Position numbers and translations under genes: made by a program | In this document: positions 1 through 8,377 of the stretch, one piece after another | How the letters are laid out: each line of letters begins with the position of its first letter | Position numbering within the stretch: position 1 is the stretch's first letter | Notes under the pieces: model-generated | What the model saw: the letters and a program-made list of their open reading frames with translations, nothing else | The model's database searches: none | What the model was told of the DNA's origin: nothing | DNA from: an uncultured Acetatifactor sp. | GTDB lineage: Bacteria > Bacillota > Clostridia > Lachnospirales > Lachnospiraceae | Assembly (NCBI GenBank): GCA_910588225.1 | Contig: CAJUQT010000004.1 | Location: forward strand, 1 to 64,000 | Reading direction: 5' to 3' | Length of the DNA: 64,000 bases

Positions 1-46
1 CTGTTCTCTTTCCTGTCTGCCCGTTGTCGTCATCGGCAACTTTGAT

Positions 47-75
47 AGGATATCACATGTTTCTTGCCTTGTCAA
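47..75 (-). promoter_or_regulatory. Sigma-A-type promoter for a gene beyond the left edge
   Basis: On the minus strand a perfect TTGACA -35 box (70-75) is followed after 17 nt by TATCCT (47-52). It points out of the window to the left, so its gene is not visible. The spacing and consensus -35 make it credible. Confidence 0.5.
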
Positions 76-193
76 CAACTTTTTCAAATTTTTTTCTATT
101 TTTTCCCAATTCCTTTTTCAGTGGCTGCCAGAAGCCTCCTCGCATCTATTGCTGTAAACGGTAACCAGCTTGTCGAACTGCTGCTCAGCCTTC

Positions 194-1228
194 TTAATTC
201 AAGACAAACTGCGCATAAATCGTGTATTCATCGAAGTCTCCGCTTGCCCGGAAGTCACCTACGCCCTTTCCTATCCGGTACTCCCCCGGAGCCAGCTGTC
301 CATACAGCCATTCCCAGTTCAGCTCCTGTTCTTTTGTCTCTCCGGCCGGGAGCGGATATGCGACAGCATGAAAGCCATAATTTCCTTCCACCACAACAGG
401 AACCTCCTCCCACTGCCCGTTCTTCTTTTGCTGCAGGACAAAATCATCCCCGCACTGCAATTCGCCTGTGGCAGCTTCCGGGTCATAATGGTTCCACACA
501 AGAGTTGCACCGGTTGCGGATACATTTTTCAAGGAAAGATGCAGCCCGATCTCCGTCAGTTCCGACTGCTCGCTGTCCACACAGGCGCCGCCCTCTCTCA
601 CCTCCGGCTCAAAAGATAATGTGTCCAGGATATCGTAAACCTGGGCACCGTATTCTTTCCACCAGCCATCCTCAGAGGAATTCAGCGCGACGACTCCCTC
701 GTATTCCTCTTGAAAAATAATAAAATCCCAATGATTCTTATTGTCATAGGTTCCGATATTGGCACTTTTGCCTGCAATCGTTCTGTTTTCCGACTGTAAT
801 CCTGTTCCGCAGACGCCGAACCGTCCCGCATAGCATACCTCTATGAAGCCTTCGCCGGCTCCCTCCGGATAAAACAGAATTCCATATTTGCCGCCTCTCA
901 GCTCTTCACTGTCCATGGAATACTCTTCATAGCACCACCCCTCCGGCAGAGACAGTGAAAGCCTGCCGTAAGGTCCTCTCTGTACTGCTTCCCTGGTGGA
1001 ATTTTCATCCGGCTTTTCAGGAGAATCCGGCTCCGGCACATCCCCTGACTGTTCTCCCCCGCTTTCCGTCCCGGATATGGTTCCCGTCTCCGGCCCATTG
1101 TCCTCCTGTGACTCCACAGGCTCCGTCCCCTGACCGCTCCCCACAGACTGCTCAGAATGTCCTGTATCTGCACACCCGCACAGCATCACTCCCGCCAGCA
1201 GTACTGATATAATCGTCCATTTTCTCAT
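194..1228 (-). CDS. Lipoprotein with C-terminal Ig-like domain
   Basis: This is a predicted membrane-anchored extracytoplasmic lipoprotein of 344 residues. A short basic and hydrophobic signal ends in the lipobox LCGC, with Cys19 as the lipidation site. A low-complexity linker rich in Glu, Ser, Gly and Pro follows to about residue 80, then a middle domain of unknown type. The last 115 residues resemble the Ig-like domain seen in BlaR1/M56-type and similar Firmicutes proteins (recognised from the Leu-Lys-Asn-Val-Ser and Tyr-Arg-Ile-Gly-Lys patterns). The ATG at 1228 places the signal peptide at the N-terminus. It lies downstream of the epimerase gene but behind that gene's terminator, so it is probably transcribed separately. 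The molecular role is unknown. Confidence 0.8.
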   Translation of the reverse strand: MRKWTIISVLLAGVMLCGCADTGHSEQSVGSGQGTEPVESQEDNGPETGTISGTESGGEQSGDVPEPDSPEKPDENSTREAVQRGPYGRLSLSLPEGWCYEEYSMDSEELRGGKYGILFYPEGAGEGFIEVCYAGRFGVCGTGLQSENRTIAGKSANIGTYDNKNHWDFIIFQEEYEGVVALNSSEDGWWKEYGAQVYDILDTLSFEPEVREGGACVDSEQSELTEIGLHLSLKNVSATGATLVWNHYDPEAATGELQCGDDFVLQQKKNGQWEEVPVVVEGNYGFHAVAYPLPAGETKEQELNWEWLYGQLAPGEYRIGKGVGDFRASGDFDEYTIYAQFVLN

Positions 1229-1279
1229 GTCCCTTCCCTCCGAATATTTCCTTTTTCTGCATCTTTAGTTTTATAGACG

Positions 1280-1308
1280 AAAAAATCCCGGAAAAGTTCC
1301 CGGGATTT
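1280..1308 (-). terminator. Rho-independent terminator after the epimerase gene
   Basis: A 9-bp stem AAATCCCGG/CCGGGATTT is followed on the minus strand by a run of T. It lies about 35 nt past the stop codon of the epimerase gene and separates it from the lipoprotein gene. Confidence 0.85.
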
Positions 1309-1341
1309 ATCTAAAGGAGGACATTCTCTGTACCTTCTAAA

Positions 1342-2049
1342 TCAGCCTGCGCAGCTTTTCTCTCCTCCCGGCGCTTCACTGGCAGGAAGCGCCTGCATCC
1401 TCCGTATCTCTTGAATGACCTCCCCATAGGGTCTGCCCTTGTCGAATAACATAGTCGTCCCCAACACGAATCCGTCCATTCCCATAGGTGCAAACTTCTG
1501 TATCTTATCTGCGCTGCAGGCTCCGTCCCAGTAGGCTTTGAATCCCATCCCCTTCTTCATGGAAAGCAGCCTCCTGATTTTCTCTCCAACATAAGGAAGA
1601 TACATCTGTCCGGCATTGCCGGGATTTACCGACATTACAAGCACTTTTTTCACGATTCGCAGCATCTCATACACATTCTCTATGCTGGTTCCCGGATTGA
1701 TGGCAATACCGGGAATCATACCTGCACGAATGATTTTCTGGAGGGTGGTGGAGGGATGATATTCCGCCTCCGGGTGAATGTAGACCGTATCGCCTCTGCG
1801 CAGTCTCTGTAAAAAAATTTCTATGTTATTGTTTGGGTGCTCGATCATCAGGTGCACATCCAGCGGTTTATCCGTGGCCGATGCAATATAAGCCATGTCG
1901 TTCAGTGACATGGCAAAGTTCGGCACATAACGGCCGTCCATGATATCAATATGGAAGGAGTCGATGCCGCCTTCCTCCAGTTCTTTTACTTCCTGCTCCA
2001 GGTTGCCGTAATTGGCACACATCATGGAGGCGGTCAGGTCAAACTGCAT
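1342..2049 (-). CDS. Ribulose-phosphate / allulose-6-phosphate 3-epimerase family protein
   Basis: This 235-residue protein is a TIM-barrel epimerase that interconverts ketose phosphates at C3. Family landmarks are visible: HIDIMDG with metal ligand His33 and catalytic Asp35, DVHLM with His66, the phosphate-loop variant NPGNAGQ around residue 142 (usual form NPGFGGQ) and the second catalytic Asp175 in YWDGACS. The normal DGG motif after Asp175 is altered, and the sequence is closer to the D-allulose-6-phosphate or generic Rpe-like branch than to housekeeping Rpe; this is inference. It sits downstream of glycosyltransferase genes and has its own terminator. The exact sugar phosphate cannot be fixed from sequence. 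Confidence 0.85.
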   Translation of the reverse strand: MQFDLTASMMCANYGNLEQEVKELEEGGIDSFHIDIMDGRYVPNFAMSLNDMAYIASATDKPLDVHLMIEHPNNNIEIFLQRLRRGDTVYIHPEAEYHPSTTLQKIIRAGMIPGIAINPGTSIENVYEMLRIVKKVLVMSVNPGNAGQMYLPYVGEKIRRLLSMKKGMGFKAYWDGACSADKIQKFAPMGMDGFVLGTTMLFDKGRPYGEVIQEIRRMQALPASEAPGGEKSCAG

Positions 2050-2100
2050 TTCTTTTCTCCCCCTGTATGATACTTATTTCATTCCTGTTCCAATTTTTCT

Positions 2101-2129
2101 GATGCGGACTCATTTTTCCCGTCCGCATC
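2101..2129 (-). repeat. Hairpin between glycosyltransferase and epimerase genes
   Basis: GATGCGGAC and GTCCGCATC form a perfect 9-bp stem with an 11-nt loop in the 132-nt gap between two co-oriented genes. There is no T run after it on the minus strand, so it is not a classical terminator. It may be an RNA-stability or weak termination element. Confidence 0.4.
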
Positions 2130-2181
2130 TATATCTGCATCCTGATACTTACTTAGTTAATCTTAATCAATACTTATTCCA

Positions 2182-3222
2182 TCACACCCAACTTGCGGTA
2201 AAATGATGAATTCCATACGTGTTCTCCGTAACGCAGAGTTCTCTGCTCACATAGTCAAAAGGATGAAAAAAATCTGAGGTATACACTGTCATACCGCCCA
2301 CATTCTGGATTGTATTGTCCGGCTTGAAACCACAATCCAAAAACGGTTTGGATTCATAGCTTCCGCTTGACTCCAGATTCAGACTTCCGTCTTCCCATTC
2401 AAAAGGAAACTTCAGTCGATATTCCAGCAGCTTTCGAATCATAGGATGATGCGGCATTACGCCACATCCTCCCCCCACATTGATCACTCCCCACTTTTCC
2501 ACTCCTACAAATCCCGGCTGATACAGCAGTTCATCCAGGGAGCGTATCAATTCCACATCCGTATCCAGATAAATCCCCCCGTTTTCATAGAGTATTTCAA
2601 GTCTTGCCACATCCGGTATGAACCCCCACTTTTTGTGGTGGTATGCCTGTCTGGTATATAGATATTTCTCTAAATCATAATTATCTTCATTCCATTGGAT
2701 GATTTGGTAATCCGGACAGAACTTCCTCCAGGTTTCTCTGCAGCGTTCTATCTCTTCTGACAGCTTCCCCCTGCCAAACCAGCAGTAATGAATTGTCTTC
2801 GGTATCACAGGTGCCTCGGAACTTTTCTGAGTCGTCTGCTTCTCAAAAGCTCTGCACTCTCTTGTCAGCATCAGTGGAAAAATATAGACATCCGTCTCGG
2901 CCAGCTCCTCCATCCTGTCAAGATACTGCAGGATGGTACTATATCTGCTTGCAGTAATCAGGATGACGAATTTTTCTTTCGTCTCTTTCAGCCTTTCCGG
3001 AGAACATATCCCGCACTGCCTGTTCCCCATCTGCAGAGAACCACCCCATTTACGAGAATCCGCATCCGTCACAAACAGTACCTCTTCCTCCAGCTGCCGT
3101 TCCTCTATCCATGCCGGCAATGTAACTTTTCCGATTACCCCTGCACCATAGACAACAATTTTTTTCTTCTGAGTCCGTACTACAGATAGAAAGTTCTCTA
3201 ATGTTGACTCCGGTATACGCAT
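2182..3222 (-). CDS. Two-domain glycosyltransferase (Rossmann domain + DXD sugar transferase)
   Basis: This 346-residue protein has two parts. Residues 20-120 form a nucleotide-binding Rossmann-like domain (VVYGAGVIGK, then TDADSRKWGG) like the PglD-type N-domain found in capsule and teichoic-acid proteins. Residues 140-346 match the Gly_transf_sug/OCH1-like glycosyltransferases: IPKTIHYCWFG at about 140 and the DXD motif Asp220-Thr-Asp222 in GGIYLDTDVE, which binds metal and nucleotide-sugar. It probably transfers a sugar to a surface polymer in the cytoplasm. The next gene upstream on the same strand is a TagF-like enzyme whose N-terminus is also Rossmann-like, so both probably serve one surface-glycan pathway. 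Acceptor and donor are unknown. Confidence 0.82.
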   Translation of the reverse strand: MRIPESTLENFLSVVRTQKKKIVVYGAGVIGKVTLPAWIEERQLEEEVLFVTDADSRKWGGSLQMGNRQCGICSPERLKETKEKFVILITASRYSTILQYLDRMEELAETDVYIFPLMLTRECRAFEKQTTQKSSEAPVIPKTIHYCWFGRGKLSEEIERCRETWRKFCPDYQIIQWNEDNYDLEKYLYTRQAYHHKKWGFIPDVARLEILYENGGIYLDTDVELIRSLDELLYQPGFVGVEKWGVINVGGGCGVMPHHPMIRKLLEYRLKFPFEWEDGSLNLESSGSYESKPFLDCGFKPDNTIQNVGGMTVYTSDFFHPFDYVSRELCVTENTYGIHHFTASWV

Positions 3223-3305
3223 TTTATCCTGTTCCTCTCATTCCGCCAGAATTCTATCATATGAAAACTCTCACAACGACGTTTTTCTGCTGTTTCCGAC
3301 AATCT

Positions 3306-4844
3306 CTATTCCAACTTCAGAAACTCCACAATTCTCCGGCTGCTTTGGTCATCCTGGAAATCATGCAGTTTTGCTGTCAGACTCCGGCGTGTTTCCTTCG
3401 CCGTGTCCTTCCCGGCTGTCACATTCTGTAAAAACTCCATATAATCTTCCAAAGATAAAATTTTTTCTCCGGGGATCCAATCCCGAATCGGATTCAGGAC
3501 AAATCCCCTGCTCTCTTCATACTCCTCCAAATCATCCAGCGTAAATGCAATCGGCCTGTCCAAAAGCAGAAAGTCAATGGCTGCCGATGAATAATCGCTG
3601 ATCAGGGCATTCGCATGCCCCAGAATCTGATTGATATGCAGATCCGCACTCGCAAGTGTTTCATTATCCAATACCAAAATGTTGGAAAGTTCCTCCTGAT
3701 AGATATTTTCCCTTTTTTGAAGCGGATGGAGCTTTACAACCAACACAGTATTCTGTTCCTTTAAAAAATCATTTACTCCATGCAGTTCTTCCAGTGTGCC
3801 TGCAACCGGAAGTCCGCTCTGATTGTTTTTTCCCCTGACATTCATATAGGAAACAACACTCCTGGCCGTTCGAAATGTAGGAAGCCAGAAAATGTATCCA
3901 GCCGCCTTCGGTATATTCAAACGTTCTTTCCAGTCTTTTACCGGATGAAACAACCAGTCCTCTTTGGCATATCCGGTCACTATCATCTGGTTCGGTTCAA
4001 GGCCAAATTCTTTTTCATGAAGTTGTGCATACAATTTGCTGACCACCGTAGTATACTCATACCGCCGTTTCTGAGGAATCACATTCTTCACAGTCTTAAA
4101 TCCACAGCCATGCCACAGCTGGATACGAATCTGCCCTTTCCTCGGCAGCCGGCAGAACCCGCAGGCATGAGTAAAAAGGAAATACCTGGCGAGACAGATT
4201 GCCTCATAGTAGGCATCTCTTTCCTGTTCCTTTTCCGATGTGGCCCAATCGTAAGATACAAAATGCACATTCTCATTCCTGTGTTCCACTTCCCTGTAAC
4301 GCTCAGGGTCCTTGACCAGCCACACCATTTCATATCTGCGGTTGTAGCCTTCCGCAAGCATGTAATCAAAAAGCGCCCGGGCATTCTCTGTAAAATCCAT
4401 ACCCGCCACATATTCCCAGGTCCCCATGCCGCTGCGGAAAACAATCAGATTCTTCAAAGGTGTGTCCGCATATTTTTCCAGGTAAGCCTCATAATATTCC
4501 GTATCCCGGTTGGCAAAATAGTAGATAATATTTCCAACGGTATCCGGAAGTCCGGTTTTCTGCAGTGCGTCAAATTCTTCTGTAAAATATCCTGTAGTGA
4601 TAATCAGCGCTGAATTTTTCGGAAGCGTTCGCAGCTTCTCCATGCCAAATACCACAAAGCTGCGTCCATGAAATGCTTTCCCGCCCTGCCTGGCGGTATC
4701 CGTATCAATAACTCCTTCTATAAAGGGCAGCAAAGGATAAGCGGCATACAATTCTTCTATGTAATCCTGAAAATATCGCACAAGATAAATATGCTTACCC
4801 TTCAGCTGACCTGCATTTTCTTCCGTCAGTTTCTTTAATTCCAT
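3306..4844 (-). CDS. CDP-glycerol glycerophosphotransferase-like enzyme (TagF/TagB family)
   Basis: This 512-residue protein probably transfers glycerol- or ribitol-phosphate units from a CDP-activated donor to a wall or surface polymer. The C-terminal ~330 residues carry hallmark motifs: QLWHGCGFKTVKN, VTGYAKEDWLF, VVKLHP and ISDYSSAAIDFLLLDRPIAF. The first ~130 residues form an additional Rossmann-like domain, also seen in the next gene downstream. ATG at 4844 lies just after the remnant reading frame that ends at 4851. The enzyme is intact although both genes upstream of it are damaged. The substrate is inferred from the family only. Confidence 0.87.
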   Translation of the reverse strand: MELKKLTEENAGQLKGKHIYLVRYFQDYIEELYAAYPLLPFIEGVIDTDTARQGGKAFHGRSFVVFGMEKLRTLPKNSALIITTGYFTEEFDALQKTGLPDTVGNIIYYFANRDTEYYEAYLEKYADTPLKNLIVFRSGMGTWEYVAGMDFTENARALFDYMLAEGYNRRYEMVWLVKDPERYREVEHRNENVHFVSYDWATSEKEQERDAYYEAICLARYFLFTHACGFCRLPRKGQIRIQLWHGCGFKTVKNVIPQKRRYEYTTVVSKLYAQLHEKEFGLEPNQMIVTGYAKEDWLFHPVKDWKERLNIPKAAGYIFWLPTFRTARSVVSYMNVRGKNNQSGLPVAGTLEELHGVNDFLKEQNTVLVVKLHPLQKRENIYQEELSNILVLDNETLASADLHINQILGHANALISDYSSAAIDFLLLDRPIAFTLDDLEEYEESRGFVLNPIRDWIPGEKILSLEDYMEFLQNVTAGKDTAKETRRSLTAKLHDFQDDQSSRRIVEFLKLE

Positions 4845-4850
4845 AACAGT

Positions 4851-5049
4851 TTACTCCTTCAGCAGTCCCGCCGCCTCCGCATACTCCCAGAAAATTTCCT
4901 GTGGCTTCAGCCATATTATCTTCTCTTCCTTCACGCCAAACCTTATTTGCGTCAATCACTTCTTCAATCACATCCATCGGAACAAAATAACTTTTGAGCA
5001 TCTTTCTGGTATGCATACCGGTTCCCCATAAAATAATTTTTTCTGCCAT
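4851..5049 (-). pseudogene. Frameshifted remnant of a Rossmann-type (PglD-N-like) domain gene
   Basis: The start at 5049 encodes KIILWGTGMHTRKML and then VIEEVIDANK, the beginning of the same nucleotide-binding domain type as in the two neighbouring genes. After that the frame turns into nonsense and runs into the next gene. Removing one of the two C bases at 4941-4942 (a G on the coding strand) restores DANKFGVKEEKIIWLKPQEI and an open frame that stops at 4851, seven bases before the TagF-like start. So a one-base insertion has broken a small gene or gene fragment of about 66 codons. It could also be a sequencing error, in which case it is an intact small protein. Confidence 0.55.
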
Positions 5050-5055
5050 CTTGCT

Positions 5056-5835
5056 TTAAGGCCTCCCATCTATTCTTATTCCGTTTAACATTGCCTTATC
5101 TATAACAATTTCCGCAATTTTAAATTCCTTCATCTGATTTTGCAGTGAAATTAAGTTCCATTGCGCACATTCTTTTAACATCTCAAATACTGCAAAATTT
5201 CCTTTTCTCATTCTCATTTCATTTAACAAAATACTCCCTTGCGAAGAAAAAACAATTCTCTCATCCGGAACATCCTCTTTCTGAAAATCAACTGTCCTAT
5301 CTGCATGAAACTGTAATATTCCACCTTGTTGATATAGCTCTTTCAATCCGCTCAAAATACCAGGTATCTCCTTGTTTCCATAAAAATCCGCCTGCTGCCA
5401 TAAAGGCATATGTCTGATGTTTATAACGTCAGCATTTTTATCTTCGGAAGAAAGAGTCGTTTCTCCCTCAAAAATGTGGTTATAAAATTCCGCATATGCT
5501 GCCGCATACTTCGGCCGGAAAAAAAGAAAGGTGGAAATGGATTTTTTAATACATATTTCAATCGCTTTTCTCTCTTCCCCGGAATAATCCGCTTTGGTAT
5601 ATGCATTGTGCCAGGCCGTAATCACTTCAAGATTCCGCTTATCCTCTCTCTGATGTGTGATCCCCTTCTTATGCTGTCTGTAATAATAAACCGGTACTTT
5701 GTAATAGTACAGCCTGTCGGCTTTTGCCAATAGCCGCGGAAAAAGCTCCATATCCTCATACCAAATACTGGTAAACCGAAGACAGTCAAACAGGTTCCGG
5801 CGATATAATCTTGCCCATATATGCGAAGGATGCAT
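5056..5835 (-). CDS. 5'-truncated family 2 glycosyltransferase
   Basis: The protein begins inside a GT2 fold. IWARLYRRNLF followed by SIWYEDMELFPRLL is the acceptor/ED region that normally lies about 150-180 residues into these enzymes, and YYYKVPVYYYRQH follows. The nucleotide-sugar-binding half with its DXD motif is missing. The reading frame stays open upstream of the ATG to about 5909 (including INYIGVALEFA directly before Met) and is then closed by TGA with no start codon and no GT2 N-terminus. The gene is therefore probably a non-functional remnant of a surface-glycan transferase. It ends 7 nt before the frameshifted remnant, so two adjacent genes in this cluster are damaged. Confidence 0.65.
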   Translation of the reverse strand: MHPSHIWARLYRRNLFDCLRFTSIWYEDMELFPRLLAKADRLYYYKVPVYYYRQHKKGITHQREDKRNLEVITAWHNAYTKADYSGEERKAIEICIKKSISTFLFFRPKYAAAYAEFYNHIFEGETTLSSEDKNADVINIRHMPLWQQADFYGNKEIPGILSGLKELYQQGGILQFHADRTVDFQKEDVPDERIVFSSQGSILLNEMRMRKGNFAVFEMLKECAQWNLISLQNQMKEFKIAEIVIDKAMLNGIRIDGRP

Positions 5836-6183
5836 CGCAAACTCCAGGGCAACACCGATATAGTTTATAGCGCAGAGAGGACGCCTGTTTTCCTTTCGCA
5901 GATTAAGTCAGTCTGTGAAAGAAATCCGGCGGCAGAATATTTTAGAGAATGGCTTTGGTCGATATCTGCGTCAACGATAGAGAGATGACTGGTATGCAGG
6001 CTTCATTTTGGAGCCTGTTGTTTGCGTTGTCTAAATTGCAGGAACTTTTCCAGTTTACCCAATCAAAAAGGACTGTCGGTTAACGTGTGTGTAACCGTAT
6101 CAGCCCCTGAATGCAAATACCCCACAGGAATCAATGTTTTTCCGCATTTTCCTATGGGATATTTCAAATCCATTCCGCCAAAA
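5836..6183. other. Gene-free stretch upstream of the truncated GT2
   Basis: I find no supported gene here. The first ~70 bases continue the truncated GT2 frame. The rest contains short open stretches on the plus strand (for example about 35 codons near 5880-5990) that I cannot assign to a family. A deletion junction or decayed mobile DNA would fit, but no inverted terminal repeat or transposase motif is visible. Confidence 0.4.
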
Positions 6184-7350
6184 TCAACACTCCGGAATCT
6201 GAATCTCAATTTCTCTTCCCGCTTCTGCTGATTTAAAAATTCCGTCCAGGATTGCCTGGTTATAAATAATCTGAGAGGTGGGCACCGGTGCTTCCGTGCC
6301 GTTCTTTACGGCATCCAGGAAAGAGCGTACCTTCAGATCAAAGGGATCCTCTTTTGTTTGAATAATCGGAATCTCAGTCTCCGTCTGCTGCCCGCACACT
6401 TCATGATACAGCTTCATTGCACCGCCCACGCTTCCGTTCCAGCACTCAGTGGAAGGAATTCTGAGACCGGCTTCCGTACCCAGAATAATGGTATCACCCG
6501 GTGTATCCATATTCATGGCCCATGCAATCCGGAAGTCGAGAATAATATCTCCTTCCAGACGTATAAATGCCGCCGCGAAATCATCCACCTGGAATTTCTG
6601 CGCATATTCCGGTTTGCCTTTGGCTGCATAATCACAGTAATCCGGACGCGTTCCAAAGAAATTTGACTTATATCCGGAGACGGTAAGCGGCTTCGGGTAT
6701 CCGATTGCATTCAATACCATATCCAGGGAATAGCATCCGATATCTCCCAGTGCGCCGATACCCGCTGTCCTGTCTTCAATAAAAGTGGTGCCGAAGGGTG
6801 TGGGAATCCCGCGTCTCCTCCCGCCGCCGGTCTGGATGTAGTATATCTTGCCAAGCACGCCGGATTCCACAATTTTCCTGATCATTTTCATGTTTTCATC
6901 AAATCTGGGCTGAAATCCGATGGAAACCACCTTCCCGCTGGCCTTTTCCGCTTTTCTGATTTCTATTGCTTCTTCCAGAGTTACACACATGGGCTTCTCA
7001 ATCAATACGCTGATGCCCTTATTCAGCGCATAAATGGCACACTCTGCATGAGTTCTGTTATAAGTACAGATACTGACTGCATCCAGCTGCAGAGACTCGT
7101 CGTCCAGCATTTCTCTGTGGCTTCTGTAGCACTTGACATCCGCGTCATATCCTGCAAAAAAAGCTTCCGCCTTGCCTTCCACCAGGTCAGCGCCTGCGAC
7201 CACTTCCACATCCGGCTGCTTTAAGTAACTGTTCATATGAGCTTCCGCAATCCAGCCGGTGCCGATAATCCCCACGCGAACTTTCTTAGAAGTATCGATT
7301 ACGGTTTCCTTTGTTACCTCTTTAAAACGATCCAGTATATTTTCTGCCAT
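6184..7350 (-). CDS. Gfo/Idh/MocA family NAD(P)-dependent sugar dehydrogenase
   Basis: This 388-residue oxidoreductase has an N-terminal Rossmann fold (VGIIGTGWIAEAH, residues 26-38) and the family motif EKPMC at 118-122, whose Lys is catalytic, followed by the alpha/beta C-terminal domain. Members oxidise or epimerise sugars and inositols with bound or free NAD(P). A longer in-frame start exists upstream but would overlap the isomerase gene. The ATG at 7350 has a good AAGAAAGGA site 7 nt away and begins the conserved protein. It lies 58 nt downstream of a TIM-barrel sugar isomerase, a common pair in inositol or ketosugar catabolism. The true substrate is unknown. Confidence 0.88.
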   Translation of the reverse strand: MAENILDRFKEVTKETVIDTSKKVRVGIIGTGWIAEAHMNSYLKQPDVEVVAGADLVEGKAEAFFAGYDADVKCYRSHREMLDDESLQLDAVSICTYNRTHAECAIYALNKGISVLIEKPMCVTLEEAIEIRKAEKASGKVVSIGFQPRFDENMKMIRKIVESGVLGKIYYIQTGGGRRRGIPTPFGTTFIEDRTAGIGALGDIGCYSLDMVLNAIGYPKPLTVSGYKSNFFGTRPDYCDYAAKGKPEYAQKFQVDDFAAAFIRLEGDIILDFRIAWAMNMDTPGDTIILGTEAGLRIPSTECWNGSVGGAMKLYHEVCGQQTETEIPIIQTKEDPFDLKVRSFLDAVKNGTEAPVPTSQIIYNQAILDGIFKSAEAGREIEIQIPEC

Positions 7351-7408
7351 TTTTCTGTCCTTTCTTAAATTGTATTCCTGGCTTTCCCCGCTTCCTTTCG
7401 CCGGGAAG

Positions 7409-8233
7409 TTACTCCGCAATATTTTCCAGCAGATATTTTGCGCTGATCTGTGCGCATTCCAGAGAAGTATATCCCATGCTGGGCTGATCCTGCTCCACAA
7501 TAAACCATTCCGCACCGCCTTCGTCGGCAGCCTTCACGATAGCCGGGAAATTCTGAACTCCCTTGCCCAGAGGTCTGAACTCAAAGTTCCCTTCCGTCTC
7601 TTTCTTCTTATCCTCGTCAATGCCTATCAGTGCATACATATTCTCGGATTTGCCGCCTGCAAAATCTTTTAAATGCACAGTTGGTATTCTTCCCGCATAC
7701 TTTTTCACATATTCCGCGGGATTCACTCCGCCCACATTTACCCAGCAGGTGTCAAGCTGCGTCTGGAGAAGCTCCGGTCCAACCTCTCTGTACAGGATAT
7801 CCAGCGCATACTCTCCGTCAATTCTAGTAAATTCAAAATCATGGTTGTGATATTGAAGCACCATACCTTCCCTGGCCAGGGCTTCCCCAATCTTCCCGGC
7901 GCCGTCAATCACAGTCTGGAATCCGGGAGTACCCGGCCTGTACTCCGGTGTCAGATAAGGAATCACCACATATTTCACGCCCAGCTTTTTATAGCAGTCA
8001 ATGGTCTCTTCCATCCTGTCCATCAGCTCTGCAAAGGGCACATGCGCCGAAAGAGGAATGAGCCCCATTTCCTCACAGGCCTTTTTCACTTCCAGAGGAT
8101 CATTTCCGTAGAGTCCCGCAAACTCGACACCACTATAGCCATATTCTTTGATTTTCTTTAAAGTACCAAAGAAATCCTCCTGAAGCTGGTCTCTGACGGA
8201 ATACGCCTGTAATGCAATTTTTTCTTTCTTCAT
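7409..8233 (-). CDS. Sugar phosphate isomerase/epimerase (AP-endonuclease-2 TIM barrel)
   Basis: This 274-residue TIM-barrel protein belongs to the xylose-isomerase-like/IolE-IolI/DTE superfamily. It starts with IALQAYSVRDQL and carries the metal-ligand motifs YHNHDFEF in the middle and FIVEQDQPS near the C-terminus. It probably isomerises or epimerises a free or oxidised sugar using a divalent metal. A GTG three codons upstream (8242) lies almost on the AAAGGA site; the ATG at 8233 has proper spacing. It forms an operon with the dehydrogenase downstream and is divergent from an AraC regulator, its likely controller. Confidence 0.88.
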   Translation of the reverse strand: MKKEKIALQAYSVRDQLQEDFFGTLKKIKEYGYSGVEFAGLYGNDPLEVKKACEEMGLIPLSAHVPFAELMDRMEETIDCYKKLGVKYVVIPYLTPEYRPGTPGFQTVIDGAGKIGEALAREGMVLQYHNHDFEFTRIDGEYALDILYREVGPELLQTQLDTCWVNVGGVNPAEYVKKYAGRIPTVHLKDFAGGKSENMYALIGIDEDKKKETEGNFEFRPLGKGVQNFPAIVKAADEGGAEWFIVEQDQPSMGYTSLECAQISAKYLLENIAE

Positions 8234-8293
8234 GTTCCGCACATCCTTTCATTTTATTATTTTAATGTACTCTTTTGCTTTTCTATTCTTCTA

Positions 8294-8322
8294 TTTACAT
8301 TTTAGCGAATCCAAAATATAAT
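8294..8322 (+). promoter_or_regulatory. Promoter of the AraC-family regulator gene
   Basis: TTTACA (8294-8299) and a perfect TATAAT (8317-8322) are separated by 17 nt. The start codon lies 55 nt downstream. It sits in the 144-nt divergent region shared with the isomerase/dehydrogenase operon. Confidence 0.6.
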
Positions 8323-8377
8323 AAAAGTCTCAGAGCGAAAAAAACTGGCCAATTATTGCTGTCTTGAAAGGTGTGCT

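Noticed and set aside
64..720. Long plus-strand open frames across the start of the window
   Set aside because: They lie antisense to a convincing lipoprotein gene, are rich in Pro, Ser and His, and lack a Shine-Dalgarno sequence and family motifs.
5880..6080. Possible transposase remnant upstream of the truncated GT2
   Set aside because: Short open plus-strand stretches exist, but I see no DDE/DEDD motif, terminal inverted repeat or target duplication.
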